Shown here: one piece after another, positions 8,465 to 16,520 of the stretch | Numbering within the stretch: the first letter of the stretch is position 1 | Layout of the letters: every line of letters starts with the position of its first letter | Assembly: GCF_019966575.1 (NCBI RefSeq) | Contig: NZ_JAINFK010000004.1 | Span: forward strand, 62,001 to 126,000 | From: Oricola cellulosilytica | Lineage (GTDB): Bacteria > Pseudomonadota > Alphaproteobacteria > Rhizobiales > Rhizobiaceae | Direction: 5' to 3' | DNA length: 64,000 nucleotides | Program-made: the position numbers and the translations under genes | The notes under the pieces: model-generated | Databases searched by the model: none | Seen by the model: only the letters and a program-made list of their open reading frames with translations | What the model was told of the DNA's origin: nothing

Positions 8465-9526
8465 CTAAAGTGTCACGGCAGCGCCGGAGCGCACGCTTTC
8501 GTCTGCGGCAAGACAGATCCGCAGGGACTGGACCGCGTCGCGCATATGGCGGTCGAGGTCGAGGTCCTCGCGGATTGCCTTGAGCACGTAAGCCTGTTCA
8601 CGGGCGCAAAGCTCATAGTGCCCCGGTTCATCCTTCATCGACAGGTTCTTGTCGGCGTTCGCAAAATGCCCATCCGAATCCGTTTCCGCGCGGTGCACCC
8701 GCAGGACCGACGTCTTGGTGTGGGTATCGATGTCGTCAGACTTCGCGTTTTCGTCCATTACGATCGAGACGCACCCGTTTGGCGAAATCACGTCTTTCAC
8801 GAAAAACGCGGTCTCCGACATCATCGGTCCCCAACCGGCCTCGTACCAGCCGACCGAACCGTCGTCGAACAGCACCTGGAAGTGGCCGTAGTTGTACATG
8901 TCGGGCGCGATGTCCGTCGTCAGCCGAAGGCCCATGCCCCGCACCTCAACCGGTGCAGCATCGGTGATCTGACACATCACGTCGACATAGTGGACGCCGC
9001 AGTCCACGATGGGCGGCGTCGTGTCCATCAGCCGGCGGTGCGTTTCCCATGTCGGCCCGCTCGACTGCTGGTTGAGGTTCATTCGAAAGACGTATGGTCC
9101 GCCGAGCGATCGCGCCTCGGCGATGAGCCGTATCCACGACGGGTGATGCCGCAATATGTAGCCGACGATGAGCTTTCGGCCATTGGCCCGGGCGCAGGCA
9201 ACCACGCGTTCGGCATCGGCGACGGTTGTCGCGAGCGGCTTTTCAACGAACACGTGAGCCCCAGCTTCCATCGCCTCGATTGCGAACCTGGCATGGCTGT
9301 CGGAATAGGTGTTGATCGAGCAGAGACCGGGTTTCAGCTCCGCCAACGCATCCTCGAATGACGGCAGGACTTCGTGGCCGGCAAGTTCCGCAGGCAGCGT
9401 CGCCTGCGAGCGGTTAACCAGACCGGCGATCTCGAATCCCGGATTGGCGGCGTAGGCCTTGGCGTGGCTGAGGCCCATGTTTCCGAGACCGGCAACCAGC
9501 ACGCTTACAGGCTTTGCTGCGTTCAT
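8465..9526 (-). CDS. Gfo/Idh/MocA family NAD(P)-dependent oxidoreductase
   Basis: 353 residues, ATG at 9526 overlapping the stop of the upstream permease gene (ATGA). The Rossmann motif GLGNMGLSHAKA is near residue 12-20, the family EKPLATT motif near residue 95, and the catalytic-helix pattern DCGVHYVDVM near residue 175. Family members oxidise or reduce sugars and their derivatives. Placement inside the MurNAc/GlcNAc import operon suggests it modifies a sugar taken up by this transporter, perhaps an anhydro- or keto-derivative. That is inference, and the core MurQ-NagA-deaminase route does not need it. Confidence 0.88.
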   Translation of the reverse strand: MNAAKPVSVLVAGLGNMGLSHAKAYAANPGFEIAGLVNRSQATLPAELAGHEVLPSFEDALAELKPGLCSINTYSDSHARFAIEAMEAGAHVFVEKPLATTVADAERVVACARANGRKLIVGYILRHHPSWIRLIAEARSLGGPYVFRMNLNQQSSGPTWETHRRLMDTTPPIVDCGVHYVDVMCQITDAAPVEVRGMGLRLTTDIAPDMYNYGHFQVLFDDGSVGWYEAGWGPMMSETAFFVKDVISPNGCVSIVMDENAKSDDIDTHTKTSVLRVHRAETDSDGHFANADKNLSMKDEPGHYELCAREQAYVLKAIREDLDLDRHMRDAVQSLRICLAADESVRSGAAVTL

Positions 9527-10368
9527 TTGACGGCTCCCGCGGTGATTCCGGCGATCAACTGGCGCGAGAAGATGATGTAGAGAACCAGCACCGGAAGAAT
9601 AGCCAGCGACAACGCGGAAAGGACCGCGTTCCAGTTGGTCACGAACTGGCCGATGAAGACCTGCGCGCCCAGCGTCACGGTCTTGGTCTCCTCGGCCGGC
9701 GCGAGGATCAGCGGAAACCAGAGGTCGTTCCAGATCGGGATCATGGTGAAAACCGCCACCGTCGCCATCGCCGGCCGCACCAGCGGCAGGACAAGACGAA
9801 AGAAGATCGTGTATTCCGACAGTCCGTCGATCCGCCCGGCATTCTTCAGATCATCCGACACCTGCTTCATGAACTCCGAGAGAATGAAGACGGCGAGCGG
9901 CAGGCCCTGCGCCGTATAGACGAGAATGAGGGCGGTCAACGTGTTCACGAGGCCGCCGGCGACCATCAGCTGCAGGATCGCCACCGTCCCGAGGCGGATC
10001 GGAATCATGATCCCGAGCGCGAGGTACAGCCCCATGAGCGAATTGCCGCGGAAGCGGTACTCGGACAGCGCAAAGGCTGCCATGGCGCCGAACAGCAACA
10101 CGAAGAAAAGTGAAGCGACCGTGACGACCAGGCTGTTCTGGAAATAATGCAGGAAATCTCCCTGAGCCATGACGGTCTCATAGCCGACGAGGGAAAACGT
10201 CTCGGAATTCGGCAGCGAAAGCGGCGAGCGGAATATGGCGTTTCGCTGCTTGAAGGAGTTGACGACGATTACGAGAACCGGAAACAGCGCGATCACCGTG
10301 TAGGCGATCAGAATGGCATGCGAGGCAAGCGCGCGGCCGAAAGAATTTGTTGCCGGTCTTGGCGTCAT
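9523..10368 (-). CDS. Carbohydrate ABC transporter permease, MalG type
   Basis: 281 residues from the ATG at 10368; the longer frame to 10434 would overlap the upstream gene heavily and has no membrane-protein character. Six hydrophobic segments are present, and the EAA-type loop reads GRIDGLSEYTIFFRLVLPLVRP. The C-terminus RQLIAGITAGAVK is the usual MalG ending. The gene lies 10 nt after its MalF-type partner and overlaps the oxidoreductase start by 4 nt, which suggests translational coupling. Part of the predicted amino-sugar importer. Confidence 0.92.
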   Translation of the reverse strand: MTPRPATNSFGRALASHAILIAYTVIALFPVLVIVVNSFKQRNAIFRSPLSLPNSETFSLVGYETVMAQGDFLHYFQNSLVVTVASLFFVLLFGAMAAFALSEYRFRGNSLMGLYLALGIMIPIRLGTVAILQLMVAGGLVNTLTALILVYTAQGLPLAVFILSEFMKQVSDDLKNAGRIDGLSEYTIFFRLVLPLVRPAMATVAVFTMIPIWNDLWFPLILAPAEETKTVTLGAQVFIGQFVTNWNAVLSALSLAILPVLVLYIIFSRQLIAGITAGAVK

Positions 10369-10378
10369 CGCCGCGCCC

Positions 10379-11305
10379 TCAGAACTGATAGCGGCGAAGC
10401 CGCGTCTGGATACCGAATAGGTAGATACACACACCCATGAGAATGATCAGGAACATGATCGAAGCGATCGCCGAACCCATATTCGGATCGCCGATCTGGA
10501 GCTGGAAGCCGAAAAATGTGCGATAGAGGAAGGTCCCGAGAATATCGGTAGCGTAGTTCGGTCCGGCGAGCGCGCCCTGCGCTGCATAAATCAGGTCGAA
10601 CGCATTGAAGTTGCCGACGAAAGTCAGGATCGAGATGATCCCGATCGACGGCAGGATGAGCGGCAGCTTGATCTTCCAGAATTGCGACATGCCGGTGATT
10701 CCGTCGCACTCCGCCGCCTCCAGTATCTCGTCGGGAATGGAGAGAAGCGCCGCGTAGATCAGCATCATCGGAATCCCGACGAACTGCCACACCGAGATCA
10801 GTCCGAGCGTCGTCAGTGCGTATTCCTCCTTGCCAAGCCAAGGTGCGAACAACGATTTCAGACCGACCGCATCGAGAATGCTCGGCGCGACGCCCCAGAT
10901 CGGTGAGAGGATTAGCTTCCAGCCAAACCCGACGATGACGAAGGACAGGATGGTGGGCACAAAAATGGCTGTTCGGTAGAATGCGCGCATTCGCAGCCGC
11001 GGATTGGACAACAGGGCCGCCAGGAGAATTCCAATCGGGTTTTGAACCGCCATATGGATGAGAAAAAACCAGAAATTGTTGCCGAGCGCGTTCCAGAACG
11101 AAGCCGACCATCGCGGATCGCCGAGCAAGGTGCGGAAATTGTCCAGCCCAACAAATACGTCACGCCCGTCGACGACCCGAAAGAACGAAAGTTGCAGCGT
11201 ACCGAACAGGGGCAACACCATAATTGCGGTGTAGACCAGCACGGCAGGTGCGAGAAAAACGCCGATATGCCAGCGGACTGGCATGCGGGGTGAAGAAACG
11301 GTCAT
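10379..11305 (-). CDS. Carbohydrate ABC transporter permease, MalF type
   Basis: 308 residues, ATG at 11305. Hydrophobic segments start at VFLAPAVLVYTAIMVLPLF, and the cytoplasmic EAA loop reads EAAECDGITGMSQFWKIKLP. It follows the binding-protein gene after a 116-nt spacer that contains a strong hairpin (11383-11411), so it probably receives reduced read-through transcription. It pairs with the permease at 9523-10368 to form the importer channel. Confidence 0.92.
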   Translation of the reverse strand: MTVSSPRMPVRWHIGVFLAPAVLVYTAIMVLPLFGTLQLSFFRVVDGRDVFVGLDNFRTLLGDPRWSASFWNALGNNFWFFLIHMAVQNPIGILLAALLSNPRLRMRAFYRTAIFVPTILSFVIVGFGWKLILSPIWGVAPSILDAVGLKSLFAPWLGKEEYALTTLGLISVWQFVGIPMMLIYAALLSIPDEILEAAECDGITGMSQFWKIKLPLILPSIGIISILTFVGNFNAFDLIYAAQGALAGPNYATDILGTFLYRTFFGFQLQIGDPNMGSAIASIMFLIILMGVCIYLFGIQTRLRRYQF

Positions 11306-11382
11306 TCAAGCCTCTAGATTTCGGTCGCGGTTTCGTCTGCCCCCGCGGACCCGGCGCATTGCGATCAGCGGGGTGCGCAACC

Positions 11383-11411
11383 GCCGGCCCGACCATCGAG
11401 ATCGGGCCGGC
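11383..11411 (-). terminator. Intra-operon hairpin (attenuator) after the binding-protein gene
   Basis: GCCGGCCCGA at 11383-11392 pairs perfectly with TCGGGCCGGC at 11402-11411 around a 9-nt loop. It has no T-tract. It lies 11 bp downstream of the binding-protein stop codon. Such structures commonly protect the binding-protein mRNA 3' end or partly terminate transcription before the permease genes. Confidence 0.6.
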
Positions 11412-11421
11412 TTCGCAACGG

Positions 11422-12684
11422 TCAGTTCTTCTGCGGCTCGTACCAGCTCGTCAAACCGTCCTGCAGACGTTTGGCCGCGTCTTCAGGCGTTTCGCTTCCC
11501 CTTATGACATTGGCCGAGGCGTTCCATGTCTCGTTCTCGAGATTTGGCGTACCGCGCGACAGGATTTGATAGGTCGAACGGATCGTCGACTCACACTTCT
11601 CGCGCCATGAGATGAACTCCTGTGCCAATGGATCTTCCAATTCCACCGGTTCCTCGGACAACGGGAAGAAGCCAGGGAGAGCGTTGGCGTAAAGCGAGGC
11701 GAACTCCGGCGAAGCGACCCAATTGAGGAACGTTTTCGCCTCCTCGGGGTGCTCGGTATTGGCGTTCATGCCGATCGCGATATCGGTGTGGTCCGAAATG
11801 TAGCATGTGTCTCCCGCTTCCTTCACGGGCGGCGGAAAGGCGCCCATTTCGAAATCGGCCTGGGTGTTGAATCCGGAAATCTCCCAGGATCCTGCCGGAT
11901 AGATGGCGGCACGTCCGAGCGTGAACAGGTTCTGGCTGTCCGGATAGGTTTGCGCTTCGAAGCCGTCACCCAAATAGTCCTTCCACCGCGCAAGCGTCTT
12001 GTAAGGCTCCACCCACGCCGCGTCGGTGAGCGTCTGTTCGCCGGAGATTAAGGCTTTCCGGCCCTCTTCGCCCTTCCAGTAATTGGGACCAATGTTCTGG
12101 TAGCCCATCGTCGCGGCTTCCCATTGGTCATTGGTACCCATGGCCATCGGAATGTAGGTACCATCTTCCTTGATCTTCTCGAGCACGGCGAAAAACTCGT
12201 CCTCGGTCTCGGGTACCGACAGGCCGAGTTCCTCGAAGGCGTCCTTGTTGTAGATGAAGCCATGAATTACCGAGGCCATCGGAACACAGAACGGGTTCTC
12301 GCCATCGTCGGTGATCCATGCAGATTTCGCCACGTCGGAGAAGTTCTTCATGCCCTCGAGTTCGGCAAGCGACGCCAGATAGCCCTTGTCATACAACGCC
12401 AGCGAGGCGTCGAACGGGCGGCATGTGATGAGATCGCCGGCTGAACCTGCTTCGAGCTTGGAATTCAGCACGGCATTGTACTCGGCCGGAGCCGAAGGCG
12501 CGAAGTTGACCTTAATTCCGGGATTGGCGGCCTCGAATGCGGGAATGATCTTGTCCTGCCAGATGGACAGGTCGTCATTGCGCCAACTCTCGATCGTCAG
12601 CGTCACGTCCTGCGCCTGGGCGGCGCCCGCCAGTGACAAGACCGCGGCCGAGAGTAAAAGGCCCCTTGCAAGTTTCGAATTCAT
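11422..12684 (-). CDS. Extracellular solute-binding protein (family 1), predicted amino-sugar importer
   Basis: 420 residues from the ATG at 12684, which has AGGGAG upstream and starts the signal peptide MNSKLARGLLLSAAVLSLA with cleavage near AQA. The mature protein has family-1 features: IESWRNDDLSIWQDKIIPAFE, the hinge region GFIYNKDAFEELGLSVPET, and a C-terminal stretch rich in W and E. Its gene lies between murQ and the permeases, which suggests that the imported ligand is MurNAc, GlcNAc or a peptidoglycan disaccharide. Ligand identity is inferred only from context. Confidence 0.92.
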   Translation of the reverse strand: MNSKLARGLLLSAAVLSLAGAAQAQDVTLTIESWRNDDLSIWQDKIIPAFEAANPGIKVNFAPSAPAEYNAVLNSKLEAGSAGDLITCRPFDASLALYDKGYLASLAELEGMKNFSDVAKSAWITDDGENPFCVPMASVIHGFIYNKDAFEELGLSVPETEDEFFAVLEKIKEDGTYIPMAMGTNDQWEAATMGYQNIGPNYWKGEEGRKALISGEQTLTDAAWVEPYKTLARWKDYLGDGFEAQTYPDSQNLFTLGRAAIYPAGSWEISGFNTQADFEMGAFPPPVKEAGDTCYISDHTDIAIGMNANTEHPEEAKTFLNWVASPEFASLYANALPGFFPLSEEPVELEDPLAQEFISWREKCESTIRSTYQILSRGTPNLENETWNASANVIRGSETPEDAAKRLQDGLTSWYEPQKN

Positions 12685-12737
12685 GACAGTCTCCCTGATT
12701 TCGCCCCCTTCCGGAGCGGTTTGTTGGCAAAACCGCA

Positions 12738-13631
12738 TCAGCGGCTTTCCAATTGCATTGCGCGGCGCAGGTTCTGCCCCGCTTTTTCAAGTCTGGCAGT
12801 CGCCTCCTCCAGGCTCTCAGCACCACCGGCAACCAGAATGGCCTGCTTCACCGCGCCATTCGACACTGCAAGCGCCTCTTTCGCAACCGCCTCGTCCACC
12901 TTGGCGACAGTGCGCACCGTGCGCACCGCCCGGTCCCGCAGTTTCAGGTTGTCGGCGCGCAGGTTGACCATCATGCCGTCATGTACGTGTCCGAGCAGCA
13001 CGCCGACGAGCGTCGATATCGAGTTAAGTGCGATTTTTTGAGCGGTGCCTGCGCCAAGTCGTGTCGATCCGGCAACGAGTTCAGGCGGTGTCGCAAGCAA
13101 AATCGCTACATCGCCCATTCCAAGCAGCGGAGCACTGTCATTGTTCGCTATCGAAACCAGGATGGCGCCGGCACGACGCGCCCTTTCCGCTGCCCCGAGC
13201 GTGTAAGGCGTTTTGCCGCTTGCCGAGACGGCGATGACACAGTCGCCTTTCGAAACTCCGGCGTCGGTCAGGTCCGCCATGCCTGCATCGAAATCGTCTT
13301 CGTAGCCTCCCGGAAGCTCCGGAAGGCTTGCGGCACCACCGGCCAGGACGATCTTGATCCGTTCCGACCCAATACCGTACGTGCCCGGCAGTTCAACGGC
13401 GTCGGCAAGCGCCATCAGGCCGGAACTCCCCGCTCCGCAGTAAAAAAGGCGGTTGCCGCGGGTCAAAGCTCCGGCGGCCGCTTCCGCCGCCGCTGCGATT
13501 TCGGGCGCGGCCTGCACGACGGTTCGCACGGCATCGAGCTGCGCCCTCGCCAGAGCCTCGGCGGCGCGTACCGGGCTCAGCGTATCGATCGGCGCGTCGG
13601 TCTGATTGCGTGCTTCCGTCTGCTGTGGCAT
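12738..13631 (-). CDS. murQ: N-acetylmuramic acid 6-phosphate etherase
   Basis: 297 residues, matching the usual MurQ length (about 300). The ATG at 13631 has GGGAGG upstream; an in-frame start at 13685 would lie inside the operator. The single SIS domain shows the phosphosugar loop CGAGSSG (66-71) and SASGKTPY. The glutamate in DAVELPGTYG (E80) sits where the MurQ catalytic glutamate is expected, and the family block GAGTAQKIALNSIST is present. The enzyme cleaves the lactyl ether of MurNAc-6-phosphate to give GlcNAc-6-phosphate and D-lactate. It is the first gene of the importer operon and divergent from the kinase gene; the product feeds NagA (16520-17686). Confidence 0.88.
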   Translation of the reverse strand: MPQQTEARNQTDAPIDTLSPVRAAEALARAQLDAVRTVVQAAPEIAAAAEAAAGALTRGNRLFYCGAGSSGLMALADAVELPGTYGIGSERIKIVLAGGAASLPELPGGYEDDFDAGMADLTDAGVSKGDCVIAVSASGKTPYTLGAAERARRAGAILVSIANNDSAPLLGMGDVAILLATPPELVAGSTRLGAGTAQKIALNSISTLVGVLLGHVHDGMMVNLRADNLKLRDRAVRTVRTVAKVDEAVAKEALAVSNGAVKQAILVAGGAESLEEATARLEKAGQNLRRAMQLESR

Positions 13632-13652
13632 CTCCGCCTCCCTGTTAACAAT

Positions 13653-13675
13653 TAATGCCAAAATAATACCATTTG
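13653..13675 (-). promoter_or_regulatory. Operator, left arm of the divergent amino-sugar promoter
   Basis: Read on the minus strand this site has the half-sites TGGTATT and TGGCATT at 11-bp spacing (TGGTATTATTTTGGCATT). It matches the site at 13784-13806 at 18 of 23 positions. It lies 22 bp upstream of murQ. The likely ligand is the GntR/UTRA regulator encoded at 14704-15498. Confidence 0.65.
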
Positions 13676-13783
13676 TCCAGCCCAAACGGGAGAGAGCGGT
13701 AATCGATTGGTTTGAAACAATATTTTCTCCGTCACAATAGGCGACAAATTGGTATCGAGCAGTTCCGTGAAGATTTCACTTGG

Positions 13784-13806
13784 TAAATGGTATTTCTTTG
13801 GTATTG
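13784..13806 (+). promoter_or_regulatory. Operator, right arm of the divergent amino-sugar promoter
   Basis: Contains two direct half-sites at 11-bp spacing, TGGTATTTCTTTGGTATT, and ends 22 bp before the kinase ATG at 13829. A further lone half-site (TTGGTAT) occurs near 13749. The mirrored arrangement with 13653-13675 implies coordinate control of both arms by the adjacent GntR protein. Confidence 0.65.
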
Positions 13807-13828
13807 TTGATGCAGGAGACCGAGCGTC

Positions 13829-14707
13829 ATGGACTTTATGCTTGCATTCGACGGAGGGGGCACCAACTGCCGTGCCGCGCTTGCCGGTCCCGATGGCACG
13901 ATACTGGGCCGTGCAACGACCGGCCCGGCGAACATTTCGACCGACCCGGCAGGCGCCGCGCAGAACATCGTCGAAGCGGCACGGGGGGCGCTCGCAGATG
14001 CAGGCCGCGCAGATCTTCGAATGGAGAATATTCCGGCTTTCCTCGGATTGGCCGGTGCCAATGTTTCGTCCCACACCGAAGATTTGGCGGCCCACCTGCC
14101 GTTCCGCCAGACACGCTTTTCAGACGATGCCGTCATCGCACTACAGGGTGCGCTGGGAGATGCAGACGGCGTGATAGCGGTGCTCGGCACCGGCTCGGTC
14201 TATCTGGGCCGCAATGGTGATGTCTTCTCGCGCGCCGGCGGATGGGGCTTCGTCGTCGGCGACCTGGGGAGCGGAGCGCGCCTTGGCCGCGCTTTGCTGC
14301 AGGATACGCTACTGGCCTATGACCGTATCATGCCACGCTCCCCGCTTACCCGCCACGTTATGAGCCAGTTCGACGACGAACCAGCGCGGCTGGTGGCATT
14401 CGCGATCGACGAGAAGCCGGTAGGCTTCGCTCGTTTTGCGCCACTCGTGTTCGAATATGCCGAGCGGGGCGACATGGTGGGGACCGCCCTCGTTCGAGGC
14501 GCGGTTGCCCATGTGGATGCCGCCCTCGCTGCAGTTACCTGGCCTGGCTGCGAAACACTATGTCTGCTCGGCGGCCTCGCGCCGCTCTACGCTCAGCGTA
14601 TTGACGCCCAATTTCGCGGCATCCTGAAGACACCGCGAGGCGACGCCTTGTCGGGCGCGATCGAACTCGGCTTGCGCGTATTTTCTTCATCGCTGAAAAA
14701 AGAATGA
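13829..14707 (+). CDS. BadF/BadG-family amino-sugar kinase (GlcNAc/MurNAc kinase)
   Basis: 292 residues, ATG at 13829 with AGGAGA upstream. The ASKHA-fold phosphate motifs are visible: FDGGGTNCRAAL (7-18), GLAGANVSS, GTGSVYLGR in the middle and a C-terminal LLGGLAPLY. BadF/BadG-type members include eukaryote-like GlcNAc kinase and the bacterial MurK, which phosphorylates both MurNAc and GlcNAc at O6. Being divergent from murQ and co-transcribed with nagA, it probably supplies MurNAc-6-P and GlcNAc-6-P. Which sugar is preferred cannot be told. The 3' end overlaps the regulator start (ATGA). Confidence 0.85.
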   Translation: MDFMLAFDGGGTNCRAALAGPDGTILGRATTGPANISTDPAGAAQNIVEAARGALADAGRADLRMENIPAFLGLAGANVSSHTEDLAAHLPFRQTRFSDDAVIALQGALGDADGVIAVLGTGSVYLGRNGDVFSRAGGWGFVVGDLGSGARLGRALLQDTLLAYDRIMPRSPLTRHVMSQFDDEPARLVAFAIDEKPVGFARFAPLVFEYAERGDMVGTALVRGAVAHVDAALAAVTWPGCETLCLLGGLAPLYAQRIDAQFRGILKTPRGDALSGAIELGLRVFSSSLKKE

Positions 14708-15498
14708 TCGCGATGGATTTCACCACGTTGTTTTCGGAAAGCAATATCCGAGCCCGGGGGGCCGGACCTCTCTACGTCCGGCTGCGCAGAGTCCTCGACG
14801 ACCTTATTTCCAGCCGGAAGCTCGAACAAGGCCAGGCTTTGCCCACCGAACGCGACATCGCCGAGATGTCGGGACTGAGCCGGGTGACCGTGCGGCGCGC
14901 CGTTGACGATCTGGTGCGGGCGGGTACGCTCGTCCGGCGTCATGGCTCCGGCACATTCGTCGCACCGTCACCGACCAGGGTACAGCAGTCGCTGTCGACC
15001 CTCACCTCCTTTTCGGAGGACATGGCGCGCCGGGGGCTTGCGACGCGTTCGGTCTGGCTCGGCCGCGGTCTGTTCACCCCGTCGCCCGACGAGATGATGA
15101 GTCTTGGCCTGTCTGTTGAGGACAGGGTTGCCCGGTTTGAGCGTTTGCGCTTTGCCGCGGAGGTTCCCCTCGCGATCGAGAGAGCGGCAATCGCTTCTGA
15201 TGTCCTCCCCGATCCCGCTGCGGTTGACCAGTCCTTGTACGAAGCCCTGGAGCGGCTGAACGCCCGACCTTCAAAGGCCGTGCAACGGATTTCCGCCGCC
15301 CTCGTCGAACCGGCCGACGCTGAACTGCTCCAGATCGGCAGGTGCGATGCGGTGTTGAAGATCGAGCGGATTTCCTATCTCTCGTCGGGCCGCGCAATCG
15401 AGCTTACCCGCTCCATCTACCGCGGCGACGCCTATGATTTTGTTGCCGAATTGCGGCTCGGAGACAATCCCCCGAAGTCCGGAGATACGCCGATATGA
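14704..15498 (+). CDS. GntR family transcriptional regulator with UTRA domain (NagR/HutC-like)
   Basis: 264 residues. An N-terminal winged helix (PLYVRLRRVLDDLI, then LPTERDIAEMSGLSRVTVRRAVDDL, residues about 22-75) ends in the family sequence RRHGSGTFVA. A UTRA effector domain follows from about residue 100 (ERLRFAAEVPLAIERAAI, ALKIERISYLSSGR-like block). UTRA regulators of amino-sugar genes respond to phosphosugars such as GlcNAc-6-P. It is co-transcribed with the kinase (4-nt overlap) and the deaminase (4-nt overlap). The paired sites at 13653-13675 and 13784-13806 are the obvious targets. Confidence 0.92.
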   Translation: MIAMDFTTLFSESNIRARGAGPLYVRLRRVLDDLISSRKLEQGQALPTERDIAEMSGLSRVTVRRAVDDLVRAGTLVRRHGSGTFVAPSPTRVQQSLSTLTSFSEDMARRGLATRSVWLGRGLFTPSPDEMMSLGLSVEDRVARFERLRFAAEVPLAIERAAIASDVLPDPAAVDQSLYEALERLNARPSKAVQRISAALVEPADAELLQIGRCDAVLKIERISYLSSGRAIELTRSIYRGDAYDFVAELRLGDNPPKSGDTPI

Positions 15499-16520
15499 CC
15501 GCAAGCTTCATGAGTCGGGAAATTGCGGAGATACCCGAGGCGGCTGAAAGACTGCTCAGCACGTCCCATGCGGCAATCGACGAAATCGCCGACAGCTTCC
15601 ACCAACACGATCCCGCGGTGCTCCTCACTATCGCGCGCGGCTCATCCGACCACGCGGCGCTGTTTCTGAAATACGCCTTCGAGATTACGCTTGGCCTACC
15701 ATGCGCATCGCTGGGCCCGTCCCTCGCGTCCATTTACGGCGTGGTCCCCCATACCCGGCGCGCCGTCGCGCTTGCCATTTCCCAGTCCGGACAGAGCCCG
15801 GACATCGTCGCGATGATGCGCGCCGCGCGCGATGGCGGCGGGCTCACCGTGGCGCTGGTGAACACGATGCCCTCCCCCCTCGCGGAGGTCTCGGCTTTCG
15901 CGATCGATCTCGCAGCGGGGCCGGAGCGCAGCGTCGCCGCGACCAAATCGTTTGTCTCCTCGGTTCTTGCCGGACTGGCGTTGCTGGCCGCGATGGAACC
16001 GGAGAACGGGCTCGGCGACGGGCTGGCGGCGTTTCCCAAGCGTCTTTCCGAAGCATTGAATGCCGACTGGTCGCAAGTCGCGGACGGCCTAGAGAATGCG
16101 AATTCGCTATACGTGCTAGGCCGCGGCCCTTCGCTGGCCGTCGCCGCGGAGGTCGCGCTGAAGTTCAAGGAAACCTGTGGCCTGCATGCAGAGGCCTATT
16201 CGTCGGCAGAAGTCCTGCATGGCCCGGTCGAGCTTGTTGATCGCGGCTTTCCGGTCCTGGCACTTGCAGGATGCGACCGGGCGTCAAAATCGGTCCGTGA
16301 AGTGGCGGACAACCTCGCCGACGAGGGCGCCGCGGTTCACGTGGCGACCTCGCTAAAAGGGCGCGCTCCGCATCTCTCCGTTCCGGCGGCGGGACATCCT
16401 CTTCTCGACGCCCTGATCCAGATCGTCCCGTGCTACACATTCATCGAGGCGCTGGCCCGCCACCGCGGCCGCGATCCGGACCGGCCCGCACGGCTGGCCA
16501 AGGTCACGGAGACCCGGTGA
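15495..16520 (+). CDS. SIS-type glucosamine-6-phosphate deaminase (NagB-II, GlmS-like isomerase domain)
   Basis: 341 residues with two SIS domains and no glutamine amidotransferase domain, so this is not GlmS itself. Domain one has LTIARGSSDHAALF (about 36-49) and AISQSGQSPD; domain two has VLGRGPSLAVAAEVALKFKETCGLHAEAYSSAEVLHGPVELV, the hallmark of the GlmS/AgaS/NagB-II group. It is coupled to both neighbours by ATGA overlaps and lies directly before nagA. It most likely converts GlcN-6-P to fructose-6-P and ammonia, replacing classical NagB, which is absent from the window. Confidence 0.88.
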   Translation: MTASFMSREIAEIPEAAERLLSTSHAAIDEIADSFHQHDPAVLLTIARGSSDHAALFLKYAFEITLGLPCASLGPSLASIYGVVPHTRRAVALAISQSGQSPDIVAMMRAARDGGGLTVALVNTMPSPLAEVSAFAIDLAAGPERSVAATKSFVSSVLAGLALLAAMEPENGLGDGLAAFPKRLSEALNADWSQVADGLENANSLYVLGRGPSLAVAAEVALKFKETCGLHAEAYSSAEVLHGPVELVDRGFPVLALAGCDRASKSVREVADNLADEGAAVHVATSLKGRAPHLSVPAAGHPLLDALIQIVPCYTFIEALARHRGRDPDRPARLAKVTETR

